A stretch of 64,000 nt of DNA from JAFGPL01 sp963781805 (GCA_963781805.1 CAWAHF010000004.1:4216001-4280000); one strand, 5' to 3'; shown: positions 25,426 to 34,405, numbered from the stretch's first letter. Program-made: numbers and translations. Notes: a model not told the origin generated them from the letters alone.

Positions 25426-26256
25426 TTAAAAATGATATGCTACGCTACCGTAGTTGGGTGAAATGAGAAAGGATATCTTACTTTTATCTCTTTTTTTATG
25501 TAAGACCGGTATTATATATCCTATTAAACTACCAGCTATTGCTCCCACAATTACATCGGAAGGATAATGCCAGCCTGATTTATACCTTAAATACCCGGTA
25601 GTTGCTGCCCCAAAAAGTGAAGCGCCCCAAATAATATAACTACCATAGCCTTTACCATAAATATCGGTATACACTTTTGATAAAAATACGGCTGAAAAGA
25701 ATGCAATTGAAGTATGGCCCGAATAGAATGAAATATACGAATAATCTTGACCCGGCTGGCACAACCATCTTTTTTCCCTTTCTGTTATGGACGTGTTATT
25801 ATAAAGATAAGGTCGAATTCTCTGAGTGAGACGTCTGGTAATACCGTTTACACCTCCATTTAGTGCGGCACCTTCAATATACATTACACCCAATATTAAA
25901 AAATTCTCCCATTTTTCATTAGCTATTTGTGGTAAAAAAAGAAGCGCTGGACTTGCAGCAAGAATACCTTTTGTAATATCGCTTAAATCAGCCAATTTAG
26001 GCGACCAATACTTTATAACCGATCTGTCGTACCATACAATATCGTTGATGTTGAGCCTTTCAACTTCACTGTAAGTGAGATAATTAATTTTTCTATTTTT
26101 CACAAGATATAGGGTAACAGCTTCAGATGTTAAGGCACACGACAACAAAGGGATATCTTTTGAAAAACTCAACTTGTAAGGAAAATCAGATGATTGGCAA
26201 AAGCTTCTGGTTAAACTGCCAAATAAAAACATAAGTAACAATAAGTATATTTTCAT
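25426..26256 (-). CDS. PAP2-family phosphatase (lipid phosphatase-like)
   Basis: 276 aa with a signal peptide and several membrane helices. The three PAP2 motifs are present: RLTQRIRPY (C1, KxxxxxxRP variant), FYSGHTS (C2, PSGH variant with Tyr for Pro) and LRYKSGWHYPSDVIVG (C3, RxxxxxHxxxD). It would dephosphorylate lipid phosphates or pyrophosphates at the outer face of the inner membrane. It is the last gene of a three-gene cassette with a secreted Ntn amidase and a PorT-like barrel. Confidence 0.85.
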   Translation of the reverse strand: MKIYLLLLMFLFGSLTRSFCQSSDFPYKLSFSKDIPLLSCALTSEAVTLYLVKNRKINYLTYSEVERLNINDIVWYDRSVIKYWSPKLADLSDITKGILAASPALLFLPQIANEKWENFLILGVMYIEGAALNGGVNGITRRLTQRIRPYLYNNTSITEREKRWLCQPGQDYSYISFYSGHTSIAFFSAVFLSKVYTDIYGKGYGSYIIWGASLFGAATTGYLRYKSGWHYPSDVIVGAIAGSLIGYIIPVLHKKRDKSKISFLISPNYGSVAYHF

Positions 26257-26279
26257 TCCTGTTTCTTTTTAAGTATCTA

Positions 26280-27545
26280 TTAATAATTAGATATAGTAAA
26301 ACTTTCAACTGAGGTTTCGGTATTATACTTATCAGGATTAACTGCCACAACTTTCCAGAAATATTTCTTACCGGCTTCGAGGTTGTCAATTGTTTTAACA
26401 TGAGTGATACCTGATTTTGTATCCGGAAGATCTGTGAACAAATCTTCACATCCTGTAAAGACCAGAAACAGTAATATTCCAATGGGTATGATTTTTCTTT
26501 TTCTAAAAATGCCAAGACTTACTGCTAAAATAAGATAGAGCCAAATGTATTTGAAACCTGCTGTTTGAATGGCCGGATGATAATAGGAAACAATCCGGGG
26601 ATTTGTAAATTGCTCATCAGTTGATATCCAAATTTCATAAGTATCTGCATCTCCAAGCCATTTAAATTCGACCGATTCAGAATTAATTATTTCATTATTG
26701 GTTGGAAATAAAGTCCCAAGGTTTGAAAATAACTCCGGTAATTTATAAAACTGATATCCTCTTTTTAATGCTTCATTAATATCTAATACTAATACCTCTT
26801 CAAAATTAAAGTAATTATAGATATACATTTTCCCCGAAACAAAATCGTAAATATTGGAATAAACCGAAGGGAAAATCCTATTATGATTTCCAACATGTTG
26901 CAATATATTCTCAAATAATGGAATAGATATAGAATCGTTACTTGACAAATTAAATTTAATTAACTCATATCGAGGACATTGAACCCATCGGTATATTTCT
27001 GGATCATTAAGATAACTGTTTAAAAAATTGGTTGCAATTTGATATTTACCAGTATTTTTAATGAAAAGAAGAGAATCCTTTTCTGTTTTTTCAATTACAA
27101 CTGAATTACCAAACCTATCGCCAATAAGGATATGCGCTCCACCAAAACCCGGACAATTATATTTTTTAAATAATGCTATTGCTTCATCAACTGTGGCACA
27201 TTCTGCTAGCATTTTATCAGCCAGAATTCCATTATATCTAATTGTTCCTTTGGCATGAAAATCTTCATTTCTTGTTCCAATATCCGCCCAATCATAAAAA
27301 ACCCCTTGGTCATTAACACCGCCCCAGGAACAAAAATCGATGCCCCAATCTTTTAATCCAAAAACCATAAAACCATATTTACCTGGAGTGGGTGGTATTA
27401 ATTTGATCATGGTATTAACATCATCCCAGTCTTCGCTATTGCCAGCAAGAATTGATTTTCCATCATTGGCATAGAATATTGAGCAGGAATGACCATCGAG
27501 CGATAAAAGACTATATAGCAAAATGCTAATTATATATTTTTTCAT
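26280..27545 (-). CDS. Choloylglycine-hydrolase-like Ntn amidase with C-terminal FN3-like domain
   Basis: 421 aa. The signal peptide ends before SCSIFYANDGK, which exposes the N-terminal nucleophile Cys typical of the penicillin-V-acylase/linear-amide C-N hydrolase fold. GNSEDWDD and the Asn-containing ATNFLNS blocks support the fold. Residues about 290-415 resemble a fibronectin-type module (WLGDADTYEIWISTDEQFTNP, then YFWKVVAVNP), but it is split by about 45 residues that form one or two membrane helices (WLYLILAVSLGIFRKRK, then IGILLFLVFTGC). Either the insertion anchors the enzyme or a small reading-frame event has inserted it. Amide hydrolysis in the envelope is the likely role. Confidence 0.75.
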   Translation of the reverse strand: MKKYIISILLYSLLSLDGHSCSIFYANDGKSILAGNSEDWDDVNTMIKLIPPTPGKYGFMVFGLKDWGIDFCSWGGVNDQGVFYDWADIGTRNEDFHAKGTIRYNGILADKMLAECATVDEAIALFKKYNCPGFGGAHILIGDRFGNSVVIEKTEKDSLLFIKNTGKYQIATNFLNSYLNDPEIYRWVQCPRYELIKFNLSSNDSISIPLFENILQHVGNHNRIFPSVYSNIYDFVSGKMYIYNYFNFEEVLVLDINEALKRGYQFYKLPELFSNLGTLFPTNNEIINSESVEFKWLGDADTYEIWISTDEQFTNPRIVSYYHPAIQTAGFKYIWLYLILAVSLGIFRKRKIIPIGILLFLVFTGCEDLFTDLPDTKSGITHVKTIDNLEAGKKYFWKVVAVNPDKYNTETSVESFTISNY

Positions 27546-27555
27546 ATTTTACTAT

Positions 27556-28128
27556 TTATTTAAAATAAATTCCAATTAAAATACTTAAAGTCGAATTTCT
27601 TATATTCTGGTTTAGTTCACTATTGTCAACCGACGTTAACCCATAATTATACCTAATTGACAATTCCAACTTCTTAAATCCAGCTCCAACTCCTGAAACA
27701 AAACCCAAGTCTAACTTTTTTATATCGTAAAGTGGCCCGTGCCCTATAATCAAGACATTATAGTCTAATGCACAACCTCCAATAACAAAGGGTTTTACCG
27801 GCTTGTCAATTAATAGATTTACTTTTAATAGTAATGGGATATCAAAATATATTCCATATACATTCTCATATTTGTTACTATAGGTATTAATTTTTGTGCC
27901 TCTTAATCCTAGGGCAACATCAGAAAAGATATCCATTCGTGGATTCAAAGGATAATCAAGAATACCACCAATATAAAAGCCAGGCAATGAACTCTGACTC
28001 ATACCTGGCTTATCCTTTCCAATAAATTGAGAACTATTGTATCCGATTATCAATCCTGTTCGAAGTTTATCCTGAGCATTCATTTGCAATACACACAGTA
28101 ACAAAAAAATCATTAAAAATATTTTCAT
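27556..28128 (-). CDS. PorT-like outer-membrane beta-barrel protein
   Basis: 190 aa with a signal peptide (about 18 aa). The mature protein is a series of amphipathic strands (RTGLIIGYNSSQF, GFYIGGILDYPLN, VYGIYFDIPLLLKVNL, KPFVIGGCALDY, LELSIRYNYGL) ending in a C-terminal aromatic/Lys strand. This is the common PorT/outer-membrane-protein beta-barrel family. It is the first gene of the three-gene cassette, starting ten bases before the amidase gene. No ligand can be inferred. Confidence 0.8.
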   Translation of the reverse strand: MKIFLMIFLLLCVLQMNAQDKLRTGLIIGYNSSQFIGKDKPGMSQSSLPGFYIGGILDYPLNPRMDIFSDVALGLRGTKINTYSNKYENVYGIYFDIPLLLKVNLLIDKPVKPFVIGGCALDYNVLIIGHGPLYDIKKLDLGFVSGVGAGFKKLELSIRYNYGLTSVDNSELNQNIRNSTLSILIGIYFK

Positions 28129-28351
28129 AATTTGTATTTTTAATAAGATGTCTGAAAGCTGTTTTACCCTATTAGAAAAATTTTTTTGAAAATTTTACAT
28201 TGGAAGTGGTTGGCCTTGCTTGCACATAAATTGAGATAGGATGGCGGATTACTCCGCCTAACCCCTCCGCAGATCCTGAAATACAAATTTATTCCCTGGT
28301 ATGGCAAAATAGGTGTAGTAACCATTGATTTTCATGCAGGGTGCTCTTATG
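28129..28351. other. Intergenic region with hairpin
   Basis: Probable promoter region of the PorT-amidase-PAP2 cassette. A perfect hairpin, GGCGGA and TCCGCC around TTAC, lies at 28243-28258. No coding potential seen. Confidence 0.4.
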
Positions 28352-28478
28352 GCGTACAACGAGATTGCTGTATGGGTAGTTTTGCCCTACGAGAAGCACC
28401 GAAATTGATTAGAATTACAAACATATAAACACATATTAAAGATGAAAAAAGATAGCAAAATTACCTATGACAGCGTGT
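28352..28478 (+). repeat. attC-like site 7 (interrupted by an intron)
   Basis: AAC at 28358-28360. Arms GCTGTATGGGTAGTTTTG and CAAAATTACCTATGACAGC pair fully with two G.T wobbles and one extrahelical G, although the stem sequence differs completely from the ATGAAACG type. The terminal GT (28477-28478) is followed directly by the intron. Site of the mntA-hepT cassette. Confidence 0.8.
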
Positions 28479-29431
28479 GTGTGCCCTGCATGAGCATGAG
28501 CGCACACTTGTTGTAAGCTCTTGAAAAAGACGAAAAATACAAATAAACTTTTAAAGAAGCAAAACAACAAGTGTGTATTTTTACTCCCTTTGGTCGTGAG
28601 AACGCTTTCGCTAAGTTCCAGAGGGTGAAAGTCTCCCGAATCAAGTTCGGGACAGGCTCTTACACACTGGGGTAACGCCCGGAAGTGTTAGTAAGCCGCA
28701 AAGCCTGTCCCGTACCGAAGGTCGGGGGTGGTTTGTCGCGAGGCATGTACTGAAGGAAGCGGGACTACAAAATCCGATACTGATACTTCGACAAGCTCAG
28801 TATAAACCAAGCAGGAACGGCATATGAGGCTGGGAGATGGGGATAAGCAAGCATCCCGATGATGAGTTTTGTTAATTTTGACTTGCAAAATTTTACAAAC
28901 TCAATATCGGGACTGCAGGAATTGGAGGAAGGAACCGAACGCAGTGAGTTCATGAACACCATTAAAATTAATTTTATTGTGAATAAAATGCTCTTACTGC
29001 GCCTTCGCGTAGCCGCTTCGGCGGAGCAAGGCCGGGGGAGGTCTTGGATTAGATTCGGCATTTCTATAAACCAAGAAGTCAGCAGAGGCCATAGTAGCTG
29101 GCGGAACTTAGCTCCAGCGATCTCACGATCGCAGGGAGTAAACGAGCCGTCATAGAGAGACGGAGGTCTCACAGAGCCAGTGAAGGGCTGAACGTTAGGT
29201 TGTCCCTAATTCGATAAGGAGGTCAAAACTTCGAGTTTACTAGCCTTATCTTAAATAAAGACAAAGGCATTGTCGGTGAAAAGAGCGATAGTGCTGATAC
29301 CTGACGAACCGCTGTATACAGCCTGTCCCGAGTATTCTCTCGGGAAGACCCGGGAGTTTACCCTGACGAAGGGAGGGTACAGTGGTGTGAGAGGTGAACC
29401 AGTGGGCTACTCGCTCACTGGCCATCTCGAT
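28479..29431 (+). mobile_element. ORF-less group II-like intron, copy 2
   Basis: 953 bases beginning GTGTGCCC and ending CTCGAT, differing from copy 1 (12473-13424) at only a few dozen positions. The first T after it (29432) restores the GTT box of the attC-like site, exactly as in copy 1. The 5' end pairs with GCGCACAC just downstream, and the 3' end has the TGGTGTGAGAGG / CTACTCGCTCAC hairpin. No intron-encoded protein. Confidence 0.6.
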
Positions 29432-29443
29432 TGCCGTCGTGCT

Positions 29444-29794
29444 TTATTTTTCATTGTTAATTATTTGGTCAATCTGGATTTTATTTTCAGGTAGATAATT
29501 TGTTGCAACATCCCATATTATCTCATAATCAACCCCAAAATATTCATGCGAAACCATGTTTCTTAGATAGTACATTTCTTTCCATGGAACTTCAGAATAC
29601 TTTTCTTTTATTTTTTCATCCAACTTTTTTGACGCCTCTCCTATAATCTCAAAATTCCTGATAACCGCATCTACTGTTTTGTAATCCCTTTTGAAATGTT
29701 CAAAATCGTAACCTTCGATATATTCAGCAATCCGACTCATCGCAGTCTGAATATCTTCAAGGAACATTTTGTAGCTACGTTCTTCCTTTCTCAA
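29444..29794 (-). CDS. hepT: HepT-like ribonuclease toxin
   Basis: 116 aa, all-helical, DUF86/HepT family. The catalytic RxxxxHxY motif is seen as RNMVSHEYFG (about residues 82-91), preceded by FEIIGEASKKLDEKIKEKY, typical of the family. In MntA-HepT systems the toxin is a ribonuclease neutralised by polyadenylylation of the conserved Tyr by its partner. It begins 1 base after the MntA-like gene and is the last gene of the cassette ending in attC-like site 7. Confidence 0.9.
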   Translation of the reverse strand: MRKEERSYKMFLEDIQTAMSRIAEYIEGYDFEHFKRDYKTVDAVIRNFEIIGEASKKLDEKIKEKYSEVPWKEMYYLRNMVSHEYFGVDYEIIWDVATNYLPENKIQIDQIINNEK

Positions 29795-29795
29795 T

Positions 29796-30086
29796 TTACA
29801 CGTATTTAACTTGATTTAAAATCCTATCCTTTATTTGTTCCTTTAATGCATTTTTGGTTACTAAATCAATCTTACGTCCAAAAATACTTTCAAGATAAAT
29901 CTCTAATGAAAAATATTTCCATCCAATAGGCCTTTCAAATTCAACGAGTAAATCTATATCGCTATCTTCTGTATAAGAATCATCAGAGAAAGAACCAAAT
30001 AATCCAATTTCCTTGACAGAGTAATCTCTGTACAAAATTGGTTTTAAGTCACTCAGCTTATTCAATATGTCGTTCTTGCTAATCAT
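29796..30086 (-). CDS. mntA: MntA-like minimal nucleotidyltransferase antitoxin
   Basis: 96 aa. The Pol-beta nucleotidyltransferase motif GLFGSFSDDSYTEDSDIDLLVEF (GSx10DxD) lies at about residues 28-50 and ends with a further Asp (KIDLV). The minimal single-domain size and its coupling with HepT identify it as the antitoxin that modifies the toxin. Proteins of this type also appear in phage-defence islands. Confidence 0.9.
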   Translation of the reverse strand: MISKNDILNKLSDLKPILYRDYSVKEIGLFGSFSDDSYTEDSDIDLLVEFERPIGWKYFSLEIYLESIFGRKIDLVTKNALKEQIKDRILNQVKYV

Positions 30087-30140
30087 AAATCCAAAGATAC
30101 AAATTTTTAAATTACGTACGAATCTGTCTTTTTAGCATGC

Positions 30141-30279
30141 GGCACAACGTTCGAGGCTATGAAACGTAGGGGATTGCGTGCTTGCGAATGTATCAACCGA
30201 TACAGACCTTGCCAGCGGGCTAAACTGTAGCCTAACCACTTAAACCCCTATGTTTTATGAGCCTTTGTGGGTATGTGCC
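30141..30279 (+). repeat. attC-like site 8
   Basis: AAC at 30146-30148. Arms AGGCTATGAAACGTAGGGG and CCCCTATGTTTTATGAGCCT pair over 19 bp with two G.T wobbles and one extrahelical G. The 3' box is altered (TTTGTGGG, with ATGTGCC further on). Site of the fic cassette. Confidence 0.85.
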
Positions 30280-30281
30280 TT

Positions 30282-31064
30282 TTAATCTTGGTCATCAATC
30301 CCTTTAACTGTCATTAGTAAAAAATCAAGGCATTTTGAATAGTCCAAATCCTCGTATTCAAGTCCAATCTTCCTGATATTTGAATAATAATCCTTAAGTC
30401 TTTTATAATAGTTTTTTTCCAATTGAACTGAAGTCGCCTTTTGTCCAATTTTCTCAATTAGGAACCATTTCTCAATTAATCTTGCAGTCCGTCCATTTCC
30501 ATCTTGAAATGGATGGATTTTTACAAAAACAAGATGTAATAATGAAGCATAATAGAATATCTCAAAAGGATTTAAATCTGTATTTAGTAACAAGTCAATG
30601 TCATAAAACAATCTGTCAAGCTCCGATTTAACTATCTCTGGACTTGCCGCAACATATTCAATTTTATCATCGCTATTGATTACAAACATTGGATTATTAC
30701 GAATAAATCCTTGTTGACTTTTGGGTAATAAACTTTTACTCAAAATGGAATGTGTCTTTTGAACGTTTTCAAGTGTCAATCTATTATTGTCAATGAAATC
30801 ATATGCTGAATATAAATCATCAGCTTTTCGGGTATAATCAGGTTTAAATTTAACTTTTAAGAATTTGTGTTTAAAATAACTATCAAAGTCAATATCCTCT
30901 CCCTCAATCTTTGATGAATAAACTGATGAAACCGATTTATAAAACTGAAAATAATCAACTGGCATGTTAAGCTTTTTGATTTTATCAATTTTATTCAATG
31001 GAGATTCTCTTACCGCTTTGGTAAAATCATCCAGTAATTTATCAGTTAGAATTTTAAAATCCAT
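30282..31064 (-). CDS. Fic-domain protein
   Basis: 260 aa. The catalytic motif HPFQDGNGRTAR is complete (about residues 178-189), so AMP transfer or a related nucleotidyl/phosphoryl transfer to target hydroxyl groups is expected. An N-terminal inhibitory helix motif SSKIEGE ([S/T]xxxE[G/N]) near residue 50 marks a self-inhibited (class II-like) Fic protein, so no separate antitoxin is needed. It is a single-gene cassette bounded by attC-like sites 8 and 9. Confidence 0.9.
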   Translation of the reverse strand: MDFKILTDKLLDDFTKAVRESPLNKIDKIKKLNMPVDYFQFYKSVSSVYSSKIEGEDIDFDSYFKHKFLKVKFKPDYTRKADDLYSAYDFIDNNRLTLENVQKTHSILSKSLLPKSQQGFIRNNPMFVINSDDKIEYVAASPEIVKSELDRLFYDIDLLLNTDLNPFEIFYYASLLHLVFVKIHPFQDGNGRTARLIEKWFLIEKIGQKATSVQLEKNYYKRLKDYYSNIRKIGLEYEDLDYSKCLDFLLMTVKGIDDQD

Positions 31065-31151
31065 TTATTATCCATTTATACAAAGATAATCTTTTAATCC
31101 CTGTATTGAAATCAGCTTATAATTGAAAACGTGCGGCTCTCTTGGCATTAC

Positions 31152-31283
31152 CCACAACGCCTGCGCATATGGAAAGTAGCGGTATTCCAAGCCACGTTCC
31201 TATCTGCCGTTAGTGTTTTTGCCACAAGGTACAAAATTTCGCAATCCGCAGGCCCAGCTATTTTCTATATGCGCTGTAGGCAC
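31152..31283 (+). repeat. attC-like site 9
   Basis: AAC at 31156-31158. Arms GCGCATATGGAAAGTAGC and GCTATTTTCTATATGCGC pair over 18 bp with G.T wobbles at the two conserved positions. The 3' box reads GTA (31276-31278). Site of the gene at 31462. Confidence 0.85.
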
Positions 31284-31284
31284 T

Positions 31285-31461
31285 GGCGGTTTATATTCTC
31301 AAGCAGTATATCTATCAAGTTTGCACTGTCTCTCAATCCAGCGTTGAAGCGGGACGGGCTAAAAGGCTCTTTGGCAAAATTAGGTTGAAGCGTTGGCTTT
31401 GTGGGGTTTGCCAATGTGCCTTGTAGCGAAGGGACGGTGTAAATCGGATAACTCATATCAA
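31285..31461. other. Cassette spacer
   Basis: 177 bases between attC-like site 9 and the DUF3843-like stop codon. It contains GAAGCG / GTTGAAGCGTTGG-type short repeats, no ORF. Confidence 0.4.
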
Positions 31462-33084
31462 CTAATCTTCCTTTCCAGTAAATGTAATAGTCGGTTTTGT
31501 AAAATAATTACCTCTTTTCCAAAATCTTAGGAGAAAATCAATGTTATCGAGGTACATCTTACCTTCTGCACCTTTAAAAAATTCTAAATCATCTTTAAAA
31601 TTATCAATACAGTACATTGCCAATTCTGTAGATAATTCCTCAGCAAATAATAATCGCATGATGTGTTCTTCACTCTCCTTCTTGTTGAAAAACGGATTGT
31701 TTTTCATGGGAAAAGCACTATTCACTGATAATGCGATTTCTGCACCGCTTTTCGGATTAAAAAACACTAAACCACTTTCCGAAACTTCTGAGAAATCTTT
31801 TGCTTCAGGTTCATTACCAAAGAATCCATCCTCTCTGGCTCTTTGTTTTGCTTCATCTTTTTCTTTTTGAGAAAGATTTAACGAATTGTTGAAGAACTTG
31901 ATATAATCTTTAAGAAATGATTCTATTTTATCCGAATCCATGAAAGCAATTTGCTGATTATTATTGAATCCCTTAAATGCATCGAACTGTTCACCTAAAA
32001 TCTCATTCATATTTTTTTCTTGATGGTCAAGAAAATTAACCACACTTCTACTTTCCATTGAATTCTTTTCGTCAAGAATAAGGTCTGGATTAAATTCACT
32101 TTGAAAATATACCCCAGAAAACCACCACTCTTCTCTCCATTTGACAATACCCATAAAAAGAATGGTGTCAATATCCGTTAGGCTATCATAATGGTCAAAT
32201 GATTTTTTAGTTAAGCTAAATTTTTTTCCAGAAGCTATATGCTCAAGAAAAACATTTTTCTTGTCTTGACCTTTATAGAAGAAATATCCTCTTATTTTTT
32301 GGGAAATTACAGGAAAATATTTACTCAAATTGTGATTGTTCCCCAAGATTTCAGCTACCCATTCTTGTCCTTTTAATCCAAGCAATCTTGTATATGTATG
32401 ATGCAGTTTATGGTCTCGATTCTCGTTTAAAAAGGTAAGTAAATGCTCATCATTTTTACTTTTCTCTATGATTTCAATTTCACCTTCTCTCAAATCTAAA
32501 AGTGAATCAGGATAAAATAAATATGATTTAAATAGAATATTATCAATCAAGTTTCTGGCTACGTAGAAATCAGTTTCATTCTCATCAATAGAATAGAATG
32601 TTTTTAATATTTCATTTTCAGGGGCATATTCCCAGGCATTTTCAAATACATCCATTACTTTATCCGATGTTTCAATAATAAAGTCATTAAATGGGGCTAT
32701 AAATTTTTCTTGCTGGACTGTATTTATAAAATACCAAATCAGAAAGCATATGTCTGGCAAATTAATTTCTTGCTTATAATATTCATCTATCTTGTAAAAA
32801 GGCAAAAATTTCCCATATAGCTTTTTATGAACGTTGATGAAGGTGTTCCAAATATTTGTTTCTGAAATCAAATCCTCAAAATATGATGTTAAGAAGCATG
32901 CCAGCACATCAATTTCATCGTTATCTAAATAAATCTGAAGAACAAAAGATTGCTTATTTGTAATAATCGATTTCTTAACATAATTGCAGAGTTTTAAATA
33001 ATATCCATCTGTAGGGGTTTGACTTTCATAGGGTTTTAAGTCGAGCCAACGTTTTATATATATTTTTTCTTTTAGCTTATCCAT
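31462..33084 (-). CDS. Uncharacterised soluble protein, DUF3843-like
   Basis: 540 aa without signal peptide or membrane helices. The N-terminus (YIKRWLDLKPYESQTPTDGYYLKLCNYV) resembles the opening of the Bacteroidota-restricted DUF3843 family; I hold that assignment loosely. The middle (about residues 215-340) has a beta-rich segment (KIRGYFFYKGQDKKNVFLEHIASGKKFSLTKKSF). The C-terminal third carries a Lys/Glu-rich helical stretch and a SEC-C-like linker-free end. No catalytic motif is apparent. As a single-gene cassette among defence and toxin genes, a defence role is possible but unproven. Confidence 0.55.
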   Translation of the reverse strand: MDKLKEKIYIKRWLDLKPYESQTPTDGYYLKLCNYVKKSIITNKQSFVLQIYLDNDEIDVLACFLTSYFEDLISETNIWNTFINVHKKLYGKFLPFYKIDEYYKQEINLPDICFLIWYFINTVQQEKFIAPFNDFIIETSDKVMDVFENAWEYAPENEILKTFYSIDENETDFYVARNLIDNILFKSYLFYPDSLLDLREGEIEIIEKSKNDEHLLTFLNENRDHKLHHTYTRLLGLKGQEWVAEILGNNHNLSKYFPVISQKIRGYFFYKGQDKKNVFLEHIASGKKFSLTKKSFDHYDSLTDIDTILFMGIVKWREEWWFSGVYFQSEFNPDLILDEKNSMESRSVVNFLDHQEKNMNEILGEQFDAFKGFNNNQQIAFMDSDKIESFLKDYIKFFNNSLNLSQKEKDEAKQRAREDGFFGNEPEAKDFSEVSESGLVFFNPKSGAEIALSVNSAFPMKNNPFFNKKESEEHIMRLLFAEELSTELAMYCIDNFKDDLEFFKGAEGKMYLDNIDFLLRFWKRGNYFTKPTITFTGKED

Positions 33085-33287
33085 TATAAATTTAACTTGA
33101 TATTGCCTTTGAATTTAACATTTCAATTTCATATTCTTGGTGTGTGAGGGCAAAGAAAGCAAGTGTGTGGAAGCGAAGTGACGGTTGTGGGAAGGGCTGG
33201 AACACTCTTGCTTTGTGCGTTGGCTATCATTTCATTTGTCTTTTTATCGGTTTAGTATAATGGTGCACTGTCGTTTTCTCCGCTTGT
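33085..33287. other. Cassette leader region
   Basis: About 200 bases upstream of the DUF3843-like gene. G-rich on the plus strand (GAGGGCAAAGAAAGCAAGTG, AAGCGAAGTGACGG). No gene seen; presumably part of the cassette leader or promoter. Confidence 0.35.
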
Positions 33288-33417
33288 GCCTAACGGTGGC
33301 GGTATGAAATCGTTGGGGATTGCGGGCTACTTTCCTGTCCAGTTACACTGAACTTAATGCGTTGCAGAATGCCTGAATAACCACCTATACCCCAATGTTT
33401 TATACCGCGTGTTACCT
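33288..33417 (+). repeat. attC-like site 10
   Basis: GCCTAAC (box AAC 33292-33294) and GTTACCT (GTT 33411-33413) closely match the integron RYYYAAC and GTTRRRY boxes. Arms GGTATGAAATCGTTGGGG and CCCCAATGTTTTATACC pair with two G.T wobbles and one extra base. Site of the nuclease cassette. Confidence 0.85.
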
Positions 33418-33424
33418 GCTGTGT

Positions 33425-34405
33425 TTATTTCATTCCAATAAAACATTTTCCAATTTCCGTCAAAAGTTGTTTTAATTCAGTTGCAAAAATAAACTTCACA
33501 TCCTTGTCGTGTTCAAGCAGTCTAATGTTGTCATCCTTTTTTGCTTTGGTAATAATAACTATTTTTTCAATGAGTTTTAAGTTCTCACTATCCCAATAGC
33601 TGTCTGCCTTGTTTATTTGCGAAATAACTTCTCTACCTACAAAACCCTCATAGTCTTTTACTTGTATAGCTATTGCGTAACCATAATTTGATAAAACACT
33701 TGGCATTTTGATTAAAATGTCTGTGCCGTGATTTTTTTCTTCCTTTCCTCCAACCCTTTCAATTTGATAGAAAGGAAACATTTGTTTAAGTCCGTAAACC
33801 AATGCAAATTCCCACTCCTCTCTCGTGAATTGTTCAGTCAGTTTTTCATAGAGTTTATCTGCAAATAATGTTTCGTCAAAAACATCATTAAATACACTTC
33901 CTATTGAACTTTCAAGTCTGCTGTTATGGTCTTGTCTTTTAGAAAGTTCTGTAACTTGAGAATTTAATAATAACTCAACATCGTCTGAATAATGATTAAT
34001 ATTCCAAAATCTTGAAGGATTTTTTAAAGTAGAACGTAAATTTCCAGTAACATTCTCGTTGTTACGTGTGAACTTTTTAAGATATTTTGCTGGAAATATA
34101 TGTCCATAGTCGCCAAGGTTAGGGTCAATGTCAAAAACATATCCTTTGTTCCAATCTTCTGTTGCTTCAACCAGAGCAACTTCTCCCCAATTTGGTAATT
34201 GAGGAATTAAAAGATTGTCACCCTTTTTAACCTTATTAAACATTGGTCTGTTTCGTCCTGCACCTTCATCTAATTTGAAGTCTCTCAAATCTTGAGCTTT
34301 GTCCCAACCCCAACCTTGTCTTAAACGGCCTTCGTAAAGTTCATTAGTGAAGAATTTGATTTCTCTTGTGTCAACTCTGTAACACCAATAATTTTTTTGA
34401 CTCAT
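33425..34405 (-). CDS. PUA/EVE-like domain plus PD-(D/E)xK nuclease, candidate modification-dependent restriction enzyme
   Basis: 326 aa. The N-terminal about 150 residues (NYWCYRVDTREIKFFTNEL, KKGDNLLIPQLPNWGEVALVEATED, GHIFPAKYL) have the pattern of PUA-superfamily/EVE-type domains that read modified bases. The C-terminal domain (about residues 185-326) has the Mrr/REase-like core GTDILI then AIAIQVKDYEG and REVISQINKAD, i.e. the D...(Q/E)xK site. The combination suggests cleavage of DNA with modified bases, as in type IV restriction. There is no methyltransferase nearby, consistent with this. Single-gene cassette. Confidence 0.7.
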   Translation of the reverse strand: MSQKNYWCYRVDTREIKFFTNELYEGRLRQGWGWDKAQDLRDFKLDEGAGRNRPMFNKVKKGDNLLIPQLPNWGEVALVEATEDWNKGYVFDIDPNLGDYGHIFPAKYLKKFTRNNENVTGNLRSTLKNPSRFWNINHYSDDVELLLNSQVTELSKRQDHNSRLESSIGSVFNDVFDETLFADKLYEKLTEQFTREEWEFALVYGLKQMFPFYQIERVGGKEEKNHGTDILIKMPSVLSNYGYAIAIQVKDYEGFVGREVISQINKADSYWDSENLKLIEKIVIITKAKKDDNIRLLEHDKDVKFIFATELKQLLTEIGKCFIGMK

